A DNA stretch of 64,000 nucleotides from NCBI GenBank assembly GCA_964035545.1, contig OZ037767.1:624680-688679 (forward strand), written 5' to 3'. The stretch is from Bugula neritina (lineage: Eukaryota; Bryozoa; Gymnolaemata; Cheilostomatida; Bugulidae). Of this stretch, positions 1 through 13,800 are shown piece after piece. The translations under genes and the position numbers were made by a program. The notes beneath the pieces were generated by a model, which made no database searches, had not been told where the DNA came from, and saw only the letters and a list, made by a program, of their open reading frames with translations. The stretch's first letter is position 1. Each line of letters opens with the position of its first letter.

Positions 1-127
1 TGACTCTGTTACCTTTCAACTGCTGACTCTGTAACCTTTCAATTGTTGACTCTGTTACCTCTCAACTGCTGACTCTGTAACCTTTCAACTGCTGACTCTG
101 TTACCTCTCAACTGCTGACTCTGTTAC
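1..127 (+). repeat. Minisatellite, ~24-bp unit, abutting the exon 1 acceptor
   Basis: About five copies of TGACTCTGTTACCTTTCAAC plus a few bases. The last copy becomes the functional acceptor (CTGTTACAG) of the first exon in the window. Confidence 0.85.
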
Positions 128-129
128 AG

Positions 130-3100
130 GGCACGCTAGACGAGTTGAGCAACTCTTTTGCACAAAATCTTCTGCAACTGGAAGCAGACGCTAAACATCT
201 CAACTCAAGCTACCAATCGGGAGAGCCGTTACAGCTGTACAATACTCTAGACAGGAAGTACGGTGATGTAATCAGACACCTGCAGGAAGGTGTCGAGCAT
301 TGGTCAGAGTGTGCAGCTTGTCATACTGACTACGATGAACAGGTGGCAGTGTGCCAGAAACAGATAGTAGAAGCTGAGCAGTTTGAGGAAGCTGTGTGTA
401 GCGCCGCATACAAACTGCAGAGTCAACTTCTCCTTGAGGCTAAGGTCAAGGTGAGTCAACTCGTAACTCACTGTCCTCGAGTTTCAACTCGTAACTTACT
501 GTCCTCGAGTTTCAACTGTCTCCAGCTGGGTTGCTGTTGCTTCATACAGCGATATCTTGTCTGTTTTATTCAGGACTTGAAGAAGCAGATACAGGAGATT
601 GAAACTAATGTGCACAGTCTCACCACATCTGGTACTTCCGTATCAAAGAGCACGTCACACAATGGCCGCAGTTCTATTAGGTATGGCACACTATTTATAC
701 CAAGTAACTTATCACTACACTGATGTCATGTATCACTACACTGATGTCACTACACTGATGTCACTACACTGATGTCACTACACTGATATCACTACACTGA
801 TGTCACTACACTGATATTACTACACTGATACCACTACACTAATATCACTACACTGATATTACTACACTGATATTACTACACTGATACCACTACACTGATA
901 TCACTACACTGGTATTACTTACCACTACACTGATATTACTACACTGATGTCACTAAACTGATATTACTACACTGATATTACTACACTGATATTACTACAC
1001 TGATGTCACTACACTGATGTCACTACACTGATGTCACTACACTGATGTCACTACACTGATATCATATTGCAGAGCAACGATAGACTCAATGAGGGCGGCT
1101 ATTCACAAACTCCATTCCTCTGTGGCCAAGTTGGAGAGACAATACCAAACCTACAATTCTCAGGCTAAGGAGCAGCTGCAATCTCTTGAGGGGATCAAAC
1201 ACCAGCTCCCTGAATATGAGCAGATTGTAGCTGAGGCTACTGAGCTACAGCATACTTTAGATGATAAACTGAGTGTGCACAGCAGACTACAGGTAAGTGT
1301 AATCTGTAGAACTGTTATGTTTGGATAGTCAAAGAGGAGGAATATTTTGTTGTTTGTTGCTGAGTCTGGTTTATTTTATCAAACTTGTAGCACATGGAGA
1401 AGCCGCTGACCAACCTTGTGTCACACTTCCATGTGATAGACTCTGAGCACGTCCCTAGTGGAGAACAAGAGAGTTATCAAGAAATTTCAGCGAGAATAGA
1501 GGCATTGTGTCAGTCTAGAAGTGAGATTTACAGTCTCCAAACAGACAGACTGAATGCTCACAGACGATTGGCTACTCAGATGAGACGCCTGGAGGATGAT
1601 ATTATCATAAGTCTGGGAGAGAAGGTGGACAGAGTGGGCAGTGGACTGAATATAGAGAATGCAACTCAGAGATTGGCTGAGTTACAGGTGAGTCACTAGT
1701 TCACTGTGATTCACTATAGTCAACTGTGAGAAACTAGTTCACTGTGAGTTACTAGCTGACTATTTGTCAGTCACTGTTAAAGTGCGAGTCACTCGTTTTA
1801 CCATGAGTCAATAAATGATCAGTCATTCTGTGAAATGCTTGTTTTATTGTTAGTCGACAGTCACTAGTGACTGGAAACACTAGTATCTCTGTACTAGATA
1901 TTTGACATTTGGAGTAGTAAATACAATTCTTGTTTCCAGAGTGTGGATATCTCCTCCTGTGACGAACTGTGGACGGCCATTGAAGAGTCATTCAAGCTCG
2001 TTGAAGAAGGCACGTCACCGAAGGGTTGCGAGAAGTTGATAGCTGATCTCAAAACTTTCAAGCATGACTTTGACAGCTGCCTGATGAAGTTCAACAATTT
2101 GCTGAATTTGCTCGGCGCTGTGGCTGATAAGTACGATATCTTCAAACAAAAGCACAGTCTTGCCAAGGAGTGCCTTAGTTCTCTAGACAAGAGGAGAGTG
2201 GGCCTCAGCAAGTCCGCCCCCGATAGTGTGCAGGAGTGGCAGTCCCACTGTGAACAAGTCAAGGTAAGAACTTTGTGTATGAGTATACAGTAACTGCAGT
2301 GAGGTGTGGTGGCTTTGCTCTTTCACTCCTGGATCAATGTTGTATACTTCAGACGCTGAGTAAGGATATGAAAGACGGAACAGATTTAGTTGAGTCAGTA
2401 TCACATCTGTATTCTGAGCTTACAGAGCTTCTGGAATCTTCTGCCCTCACCACCAGCGTTTCTTCTCTCCAAGATCTTCTCTTCAGGTAAATAATTTATA
2501 TTGAACCTGTTTATATGCATTGCAGACTTTCTGCATTATAATTATGTCATGGCTCCCTTGAACCCAAAATAATGTCTTTGTCAACTGCACATCTGACACC
2601 ATTAGAGCTCTCGTAGAAACTGCTTGTCATTGTTTCAGTATCGGTTCATCTCTCACTCTGTACAGATCATTTGTGTGATGCTGTTTACTACTAAGTCTGT
2701 CTGTATCTGCTTGACCTCTCTCTATTAATATTACTTGTATCAATTTTAGGCTGGAGACAAACACGGATAAACTTTTAGCAGACGGAGAGAGCTCATTGGC
2801 CAAATTCACTGAGTTTAACCAATTGGCTGCTGACTTTGATAACACATATTCTCAACTTAGTCAGACTCTCTCTGGTGTACAGGAAGAGATAGAGGGCGCT
2901 GTCAGGTCGCAGCAGACAGAGAAGGTCAGACGGCAGCTTGAAGTGAGTACAGAATCAGTTTTTGTAGCACCATCTAAATTGAAAATTTCAATAAAGTTGA
3001 ATCTTTCTCTAGTCAATGACTAAATAGTCATGTTAGCAGTTAGTAGTAACACAGAGTGAGTTATTGGTACTATTAGAGTCTGTGTTTCTCTCCAGCCGTG

Positions 3101-4873
3101 TGATCAGATGCTGAGAGAGATGACTGAGTCTCACCAGCATCTTTCAGAGATCTGCTCCCAGTCACCACAGAGTGAACACATGACGTCCTCAGTCCTCTCT
3201 CGCACCAGGCAGGTGAAGGAACTCTCCGGCATATACGAGACTTGCAGAGGTCACGTGAGTCACCGAGCCCAAGATCTACAACTTTTACATGACAGGATTG
3301 AGGAGGGTCGCAAAAGACTCTCTGAACTGACTGCCACACTAGACACCACTCAGCTAGCTCTGGACTTGGACACTAAGACACTGCATCTGGATAAGTTGAA
3401 AGTATGTTTGGTTTGTGTACATGATAATTGTGAGTATCTTAACTCTTAAACAGTATTCCAGAACCTGGTATCCTCTACTACTCTAGGAGGACTCCATCTG
3501 TCATGTTTTTCACGCAGAAATAAATTATTATCTTTAGAACTAATTCCATGACTTGGCTCAAAGAGAAATATAACTTGTAGAAGCTGCAGACGGCGTTGTT
3601 AAAGGAGACAAAATCTCTGGAGGTACAGCTGAGTAAACTCTCCCATGTTGATGGAGATGGCCAGATCTCCAAGTTGCAGACGGATTACCATAGCCTCAGT
3701 ACTCGACTAAATGAGGCGGTGAGGGTGTGGGACGGGTATGTCTCTAACCACTCTGATCTAGAAGAAGCTGTCATCTCATTCGGCAGCTGGTTGGACAAAC
3801 AGACGTTCAAGGCGACACCTCCAACTAGCCAGGAGAGCTGTGAGCACACCTTGTCCGCCTTGCAGGTTAGTACCTGGTGTATAGGTTAGTACCAGGTGTA
3901 TAGGTTAGTACCAGGTGTACAGGTTAGTACCAGGTGTATAGGTTAGTACTAGCTGTATAGGTTAGTACCAGGTGTATAGTTTAGTACCAGGTGTATAGGT
4001 TAGTACCAGGTGTATAGGTTAGTACCAGGTGTATAGGTTAGTACCAGGTTTATAGGTTAGTACCAGGTGTACAGGTTAGTACCAGGTGTATAGTTTAGTA
4101 CCAGGTGTATAGGTTAGTACCAGGTGTATAGGTTAGTACCAGGTGTATAGGTTAGTACCAGGTTTATAGGTTAGTACCAGGTGTATAGGTTAGTACCAGG
4201 TGTATAGGTTAGTACCAGGTGTATAGGTTAGTACCAGGTGTACAGGTTAGTACCAGGTGTATAGTTGGGCACATTATGAGTGAGTAAGGTGAAGTGTATT
4301 CTACAGGTTCAGGTTGACCTGTTCAAGAAGCAGGCGTCTGATCAGCTGGATGAGTTGACAGTAAAGTCGGTGCTGGTGAAGGGGGAGACAAGTCCTGAGG
4401 GAATACATAACATCGATGAGGTGATACACAGGTGCAGAACTCACCTTTCACAAACTCAGAACGATGCAGATCTCAGTCTAACCTCTCTCACTCAGCTATT
4501 GGATGATTTTGTTGATTATAACGGAGAATATGAGCGTCAGGTAAGGTGGTGGCTTGCTTCTTCTGTACTCAATATCCATCTCAATAGTTTGCTAATTTGC
4601 GTTTGAAAAGTTTGAAAATCGATTTTCGCCATGTTCTTATGAGATAGTAACATAACTTGAAAGTGGAAGTGATATGTAGTGATGTGAAATTGTCTAGTGA
4701 CTTTGGTGTAGGATGAGTGCTGTTTCACTTTGAAAGTGTTACAAGGTTTTTGATTGGATAATTGTTTGCAGACTGCGTGGGTGCAGACGATGAATGAGTC
4801 ATCCACAGAGCTGATGAGTTACAATCCACTGAAGTCTCTCTCTGAGCAGCTGGAGCAGTTCAAACAGGCCGAG
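130..4873 (+). CDS. Spectrin-repeat giant, exons 1-11
   Basis: Exons: 130-450, 574-680, 1073-1292, 1391-1687, 1940-2263, 2353-2486, 2750-2942, 3096-3401, 3581-3865, 4307-4540, 4772-4873. Exon 1 enters in phase 0 from an upstream exon (acceptor TTACAG at 124-129). Phase-2 junctions follow 680 and 2486; all other junctions here are phase 0. Predicted residues are helical and Gln/Leu-rich, with SR-like stretches such as FGSWLDKQ in exon 9 and LSEQLEQFKQAE in exon 11. The intron after exon 1 (451-573) is 123 nt, free of stops and a multiple of three, so retention would keep the frame. Confidence 0.85.
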
Positions 4874-7800
4874 GTAAGCCGGTGGTGCTTGGTGGCAGAT
4901 TTGACGTTGAGTTAATATGGGGAGTTGTAGTCACTCTGATTGATATGGGGAGTTATAGTCACTCTGATTGATATGTAGAGTTATAGTCACTCTGATTGAT
5001 GTGTAGAGTTATAGTCACTCTGATTGATATGTAGAGTTATGGTCACTCTGATTGATATGGGGAGTTATAGTCACTCCAGCTAGCTATCAAAGTGAGCCAT
5101 GGTTTTATATATGTAATACTCCGTAAAATGTTGTTTTATAATGGAAATGTGATTGAAGCAAATCATAACATGTAACTCCTCTTGTAGTATTTGCTGGATG
5201 AGATACAGGAACACGAGACAGACATCAGAGCTGTGAAGGAACAGGCTCAGTCACTGCTGGGCAGATGTCCCTCTGCACACAGACTGACTAGTGATATTGT
5301 TAGACTTACTGAAAAATACGACATGCTGGCTTATACCTCACAGGTATTGGCAGACGTATAAATTGTAAAAGAAGCTACAAACTGCGATTGTTTAACATAA
5401 TATTGATAAATAACAACATGAACCAGACATGTACTAATCATACTAAGCAGTTACTGAGCTTTGACTCTGCACACATTCCAGGCGTCTCTGGGTAAACTCG
5501 AGCATTCCGTAGACCACCAGAAGAGACTTGAGACGTGCCAACGCTCTCTCCAAGATACTGTAGACTTTGGTGGCTCCACCCTTGCAGAGATTGACCTAGA
5601 AACTGAGGACTTGCAGCTTATTGGTCAGAATATTGACACACTTAAGGTAGTAGAATTAGTTATTATAATACTTCATATTCCACTTTGCTATGTTTTCTAA
5701 TTTACCCAAAATGTTTGTTTTGGTTTGTTAATGTTTGGCAACTTTCATAAGATGTTAGACAGAAAGCTTTTATACTGGCATGTATTTGGCTTTATCTGTA
5801 TTCACTCATAAGACCACATACCTAGTCATAGTCCACACAGAATTCTCTTTGAATTCTCACCTTATTGCTTTATCATGCCGAACCAATTTCGTACTCTTCC
5901 ACCATTTTCTAGCGACTGAAGCAAGAGCTGTCCGCTGAAGGTCAGCAGAGGGTCACGGATCTGCAATCAGAAATGGATGCCAATGTAAGAGGTGCAGACA
6001 ACTCTCCAGCTGAGCTGATAATAGACTATGAGCAGCTGACCAGCAAACTGAACCGGCACATTGGACAGCTTGAGTCTAAGTTAGCCACACATCAAGGTTA
6101 GTCCTGAGTCTAAGTTAGCCACTCATCAAGGTTAGTTCTTCATTCTCAGTGCTTCTTTTACAAGACTTTTGTATGGGATGTTTAGTGTTTCTAGTAGTAA
6201 AAGTGTTTACTTGAGACTGCAACCCTGTCTAGTCATACTTTGTGATGTCACAGAGTCATCAGTAGTTCTGGCTGAGGCTAAAGGTTACTTGGACTCCGTG
6301 GAAACGCGTCTATCAGAGCTGCAGTTTGCCGATGACGTCACAAGTAAAAGGAAGACAACTTCCTGTTTGCAAGATCTCGATTCAGTGTGTGAGCTGGCGC
6401 TGGACCTCATCCACTCCTTACAGCAGAAGATTTCCTCTCTCTCTCCCAGCATAGCTCTGGCAGTTCAGAACCTAGCTACTCGGCATGCTGGCCTGTCTTC
6501 TGATGTACAGGTGAGTAAACAGGTGTACAGGTGATTCAACAGGTGTACAGGTGAGTGTACAGGTGGGTCAACAGATGAGTCATCAATTGAGTCAGAGCTC
6601 AGCTAGCAGCTGTAAAAGTTATATGTCTCATCTTCTCACAGGATGCCATGAAGATGAGGAGTCTCTATCTAGAGAGACACGAGAGAATGGACAGAGAGTT
6701 GTCTGCCCTCTCCGCCAGTTTGCAGGAAGTAAATGAAACTCTGGACAGGATACAGCAAGATAAAGTTGGTGAATCTACAGTTCACAGGAACATCAGGTAA
6801 TCATCGATATTCTTGTATGTTCACCTGACTCTTGTATGTTCACCTGACTCTTGTATGTTCACCTGACTCTTGTATGTTCACCTGACTCTTGCTATGATGT
6901 GTACAGTTGACTGTTACCTGTTTCGCATTCACCTAGAAATAATTTGTTTTACTAACTTGACCCTTTGTACAATGTTGGAGTTATTTTCTCTTTGGTTCTC
7001 AACCTCCAGTTAGTATTTCTGTCTGTTATATCGTAACACTCAATCAATTGTTAGGTCTACGATGATGATTGGCAAGTTGCTGGGAGAGAAATCTGACGCA
7101 TTCACTGACCTGCAAGCACTTGTTAGACTAGTCTGTGAGAGCACTAGTGACAAGGGGAAAGTTGTCATACATGCCAAGGTGCTCTATCCATACTATGTTT
7201 AAACCTTCTCATGTTAACAAGTTAAAAAAACTATTTTCTATTGCTTTATGATTATGCAATTTAATTTTCATTGCAAATTGAAAGTTGTCTGCTTTACTCT
7301 TCTGTATGAGTTGAAGAGGTTCTTCTATCTGTAGCCATATAATTATTCTGTACAGGTTCAGGAGTTGTCCACTCTACTAGCTGACGGTAAGGCTCTAGTA
7401 ACGAAAGTCAAGACAGAGCTAGTGGAAACACAGGGAGTGTTAAGTCAGCATTCCACTCTGGTGACTCATATCGCTGATCAGCAGAAACAGAGCTCTGCTC
7501 GGCTTTCTCTCGTGAAGAGAACCAGTCTAGAGGTCAGGAGGAGTCGAAGAGATCATGATGACTTGGAGGTATGTGTTACTAGTAGTATATTATATTACTA
7601 GTAGTATATTATATTACTAGTCCTATACTATATTACTAGTAGTATATTATATTACTAGTAGTATATTATATTACTAGTCCTATATTATATTACTAGTACT
7701 ATATTATATTACTAGTCCTATATTATATTACTAGTCCTATACTATATTACTAGTAGTATATTATATTACTAGTAGTATATTATATTACTAGTACTATATC

Positions 7801-10800
7801 ATATATCATATATAGTACTAGTATATCATATTACTCTAGTACTAATAGTATAGCATATTATGAATATATATAAATGCTAATACTGGAAATTCAATTGTCT
7901 TGCAGCTGCTGATTGGTCAGCTGGAGGATGTAGAGTCAAGTAGCCTATCTGAGTTGAGAAGACTCAGTGATCAACTGTCTAGAAAACACAAGACCTACAG
8001 TGAGCAGCACTTGCCGGCCCTTGTCAGTCGCAATCAAGAGCTGCAGGCTGAATGTGACACTGCCGTGCAGGTGATTGGCAGGTTCTTGAGACTGCACAAG
8101 GCTATACTGACAGCTGTGGAGGAGACTGACAGGGTGACTCAGGAGCATGCTTCTTGGGTGTCCAGTCATCAGAGGTTCGGTCACCCAGCAAACATCTCTC
8201 ACACTATTGAGGAGATACAGGTTAGCCTCAGAGTATGAGAATTAGCCTCAGAGTAGAGTATTCTTAGGTGCAGCTCTCTACCAGCCCTCTAACTATGTTG
8301 TCATATTTACGTTGCTTATTTAAGCATAGAAGTTGTCTGCTCAATATTACAGCATAAGAGGTTAGTGTTGGCTGAGCTGAGTAGTCTATCAGAGGCTGAA
8401 GAGCTCACGGGGCAGATAACAGAAGACGCTTCACCTCAGCAGCTCAGAGCTTTAGAAGCTACAAAAGTGGCCTCCAGTGAAACCTACAACGAGTGAGTGA
8501 CCTTCACCTTGCTCTGTTTTACCTCAAGTAGTATAGTACAGTGACCTTCACTTTGCTCTGTTTTACTTCAAGTAGTGTAGTACAGTGACCTTCACCTTGC
8601 TCTGTTTTACTTCAAGTAGTGTAGTACAGTGACCTTCACCTTGCTCTTTGTTATCTGCTGCAGTGTTGTCGAAGGTCTAACCAGACTGCTGGCCAGAGCC
8701 CAGCAGATACAGACGTGCTACAAGAAGTACTGCATCTCCACTGACGTCCTCAACGCCACGTTCAGTCAAGTTGACTCGGCTTTAGCAGCTCTCGACACGA
8801 CAGGAAATGCTGATGACATCACGACTCACATCAACTCGCTGGCTGACTGTCAGGAGAATCTGAAGAGACGACACTCGTGTCTCAACACGATGCACGAGCA
8901 GGTCGCTGAGATCGAGGCTCTGACTCTCTGCATTGGAGAGTTTGATGTGGAGTCTGTGGACAGGAAGTAAGTCTTGGGAATAATGGAACCGCTGCTTTTT
9001 GTTCTTAGATATAGTCAATCAATTTGAATTCAGTTTCATTTTCATTACAAAAATCAATTTACTGTTTTTAGCTGCCTTTACATATTCTCTTACAGCTACT
9101 CAGTTTTTCTCATTTCTTTATCTATTCATGATCTCACAGATACAAGAAATACCAAGTAGACCTGCAGTCGGCTCTCAACAGTCTGCAGAGACTGCAGGCC
9201 CAGGTTGAAGAGTTCCTCTCTCTCAAGAGTCACTGTGACCAGTCTATACTGCAGCTCTCCACTGAAGTGATGCAGGCCAAAACTACGGCAGCAGATGGAG
9301 GAATGGAGTCTGTAGAGGCAGCAGTGGCTGAACTTGGTGAAGTGAAGGCAGCTGCTGAGCATCTGTACAACTCCATCATATCAATGGATACTCTGGTGAG
9401 TGGAGTACAACTCTATCATCTCTCTGGTGAGTAGAGTACAACTCTATCATCTCTCTGGTGAGTAGAGTACAACTCTATCATCTCTCTGGTGAGTAGAGTA
9501 CAACTCTATCATCTCTCTGGTGAGTAGAGTACAACTCTACCATCTCTCTGGTGAGTAGAGTATTTATGTATGTGTGTATTGCTAATTCAGGTTCAGGCTA
9601 TTGAAAGGGCTGGAGGTTCACCGCAGTTTTCAGATGACCTTGACATTGTGAAGGAAAGTCACGCCGACCTGCTGTCATCTGTTGGCAAATCTCAGAGCAA
9701 CCTGCACGAGTCCCTCGGCCAGTGGCGCAGCTATGAGATGTCTCTAAAGGAGGTGTGTCTTAGTTCCGAATAATCAGTTAGTTTACGGGTTGCGAGTACA
9801 GCTAGTTGTTGTTTACGAGCTGTCAAACTCGTGAATCACTTGAGTTATGAAACTGTTGAATTACTCAATTTTTTCTTTGTAAATCTTTTCTGAGTTGCGA
9901 GTTGTCCGAACCACGAGTTGTTCTGAGATATGCGAGTTGGTAATAGAGAGTAACATCGTGCTAACAGGTGGAGCAGCAGTTGAGTAGAGCTCCTTCCTCA
10001 AACTCGAGACCTCCAATCCACACTGTGAGCAGTGAAGATGCCAGCAGCAAGCTGGAGCAGCAGCGAGTTAAGCTGTCTGGACTTCGACAGCAGAAGAAAG
10101 CTCTATCTCTGACTCACCAGCAATGCTTGACTCGACATCGGAGTACACAGGTAGGTCTCAGCTTCTACAGGATATGCTTTCTAATGAACCTTACCTTACC
10201 TTACATTTTATGTTAATCAAAATTTTGTATTAATACCATTCTGGAGTTTATAAAACCTCACTTGTTTCCAAAGTAGTTTCCTCTCTAATGACTCGCATGA
10301 TTTCTGTCAATGTTGGTAAATTAACAGAGCCTCGAGTCCCCAAGGGTAACAGAAGAGTCGAGTCACGTAGAGTTACAGTCTATACAAGTGAACAGTCTGC
10401 TGGATAGAGCACAGGCTATCTGCGAGGAAGACGTACAGGCTCTAGACGCCATGGTAGATCAGTGGAACATGTTAGGTGAAGAGAAAAAGGGGTTTGAGGA
10501 GTGGATAAAGTAAGTAATGCATACGAGAAGATATAAGAACATTGATCATAGTTCTAAGTTAATTCAGGTTGCGTTGTTTCCAAATTTTAAAAACAGAAGG
10601 CAAATCAATATCATCCTGTGAGTAGTTTCTTATACTCCTTTCCAGAGTTGGTTGTTCAGCACTCGGTTTCCTGTTTATTTGTGTAGAAATGAAGCTGAAG
10701 AAGTGGAATCGCTAAAAGCTCACGCAATGCCGCTCAGTGCTGTTGATAAGAACCATCTAGAGCATCAAATACAGCTCACCAAACAGGATGTTGCCAATAA

Positions 10801-13800
10801 ACTGCAGCAGTTTGACTCGCACATTCACCGGCAGTCGCTATTGGCCGGACACACTGTTGCAGACGAACAGATTGAGACTATGAAACTGGAGCTGCACTCT
10901 ATGGCAGAGAATTGTGGGAAGTTGAGTGACAGACTTGAGGTACACGAGGAGTTGTGTGCTCAGGTTCAGTCTAAACAGGTGAGTTACTGAATAGATTAGC
11001 ATAATATATGAAACTCTGGGCCATTATTAGAGTTGAATTCAATTTTCACGGAGTGTTTTACTATGCTATGTACAGAAATACTGGCTTGGTAGTTGTTTGA
11101 ATAAAATACAGCTGTGTGCAGACTTGGTAATTTCAGAAGTTGAAATGTTTCACACCTATTTTTTGATTTTGATATTCACACTTCAAATCAAGAGCCATCA
11201 ATATAATATTGGATATGAGGTTACGTAGTAATTAATAAGCCACGCACTAGGACTTGATTAAATAACTGTTTGAATTTGTAGCAATCACTACGTAGCACCT
11301 GTGATAACCTGACAAAGGAACAACAACTGCTTCAAGACTCAGATGACAGTCTGCAGATGCAGATTGACACCTGCAAGCACTTGCTAGCTGCAGCTGTCGA
11401 GTGTCAGACTAATATATCAGAACATGAGGCTAACGGACTGGCTAGACTGTGTTCCGCTCTTTCTGGTAGCGACTCAGATATGCTCAAAGGTAGAAACAGG
11501 TAGGCTTTTCATAGAACCTAAAGTTACAGTTCATCTGTTTACAGCGAGTTAGAGTTGATTGTATTACAGCGAGTTAGAGTTGATTGTATTACAGCGAGTT
11601 AGAGTTGATTGTATTACAGCGAGTTCATTGTGTTACAGCGAGTTAGAGTCGGATATCACTAAACTCCAGAAGAAGCTGGTGGATCAAACTAACTCGCTGG
11701 AAAAGGCTGTGTCTGACTTGGAGCAGCTTAGCGTTGACTTGGATGGAGTGACTGAATCTACAGATAGGCTGGGGGCACAGGCTAAAGATCTGGCAACGTT
11801 TACCAAGCCAGTTACATATGATAGCCTGTGTACCATGATAGCCAAGTGTCAAGTACGAACCTCTGCTTTATTCTCCAAACAACTACCGTATTGATTGTGG
11901 CTAAGTTGCAAATGGATTGAGAATTGCTGTCAATTGTTCTTAAATATCTGTTTCTCTCTTAGTGATTCACTTTCAACACTAGCTACTCTTTCATAGTGAT
12001 ACTCTTACTATCAGTTACTCTTCTTTCCATGCTATATACTATCAGTTACTATACTATACTATCAGTTACTATACTCTACTATCAGTTACTATACTCCACT
12101 AGGAGAGTCTGACTGCAACTGTCTCTCACGAGGAGACTGTGAGTGGAATGCTGACTGACAAGGCTGTGCTACTCATGAATCTTCCGGAAGCAGACAGCAG
12201 AATGATTAAAGATCAGACCAACAATGCTAAGAATAAAGCTGAGTCAGCAAAGATGCAACTCACAGAGGCTCAAAGGTAGCTCAATCATATGACTCATTTG
12301 TACTCAGTTACGCTCTGTTTCTCACTCTTGACTTCTCACTGAATATTGACTCCTCAAAGTGGCACATCATTGTGTTATTCTGTTGAACTTTCTAAGAAGC
12401 CCATTCCTTCTGCTTGTTTCAAAATTTGCCTGCTAATTGACCTAAGTGACTCAATAGAATGTTGAGTGTCTACACGTACTCAATCACTACACGTACTCAA
12501 TCACTACACGTACTCAATCGCTGCACGTACTCAATCACTACACGTACTCAATCACTACACGTACTCAAGTGTACATGTAACTCATGTTGCAGAACTCTTA
12601 ATGACGCCCTCTCCGCAGTAGAAGCTCACACTATAGCCTGTGATTCTATATCAGATGTTACGGTGCGCATGTCTGACCATATCAGTAAGCTGCAGTGTCT
12701 CCCCCTCGGCCACCAGGCTATGGAATCTTTAGCCAATGACGTGAGGAGTCTGAAAGCAGACCACACCAAGCTGGCAGGGTTATTGCGTAACGCTGACGAC
12801 AGTGTAGCCATGTTGGAGTCCGTCTGTGGATCGAAGGCAATTCTGAGACAGAAGAATAAATGTGACGGTTAGTCTAGTAGTCTAGTAGCAGATGAGTAAG
12901 TGTGACGGTTAGTCTACTAGTCTAGTAGCAGATGAGTAAGTGTGACGGTTAGTCTAGTAGTCTAGTAGCAGATGAGTAAGTGTGACGGTTAGTCTAGTAG
13001 TCTAGTAGCAGATGAGTAAGTGTGACGGTTAGTCTAATAGTCTAGTAGCAGATGAGTGTCGGCTGAAGTATCTGTTAGTTGTGTTTCATGTTGAATTCAC
13101 TTCAGCAGTTAGTTGAGACAGAGCTCAGCACTCTTGGTGAGTCATAATCCAAGATTTCCCATTTCAGATCTCAAGTCAGAAGTGGATTCATTAGGAAGTA
13201 GAGTGCAGGAGATAGAGTCTGCCTACAATACAGCTAATACTACCCAACAGCAGTACGAGTTTACCTGCGCCAAGTTTGACCAAAAGCTAAAGTCTGCAGA
13301 GACTGTGACAGAAGAGGTCATAGTTCCAGAGCAAGGTCTTCAGGCTATGCAGGAGCACATGACTACACTCAAGGTGCTCGTCGTTCACTCTGTTATGGCT
13401 GTTGAGATTTTGTCTTGTAGTAGTAGTTGTGGGATATCTTAACACTATTATCAACTCTTCTCCACACTTTCAAGTGTGAATCATCTCTCTTACAGGATTT
13501 GCAATTGTCTGAGCCCCAGTTTTCTGAGCAGATAGATAAGATGGAGAGTCTGTCAACCTCCTTCTCACCTTATCTATCAGAAGCTGATAAGATCTTACTC
13601 CAGGATCAAATTGAGACTCGAGTTGTCAGTCACAAGCAGCACAAGGCAGCTTTGGATCGCCAAGTTGATGCTCTGCAAGCGGACATTGATGAGGTATGCT
13701 GACTCTACTAGTGACATCTGGTGGTGTGTACTAGTGACATCTGGTGGTGTATACTAGCGACATCTGGTGGTGTGTACTAGTGACATCTGGTGGTGTGTAC

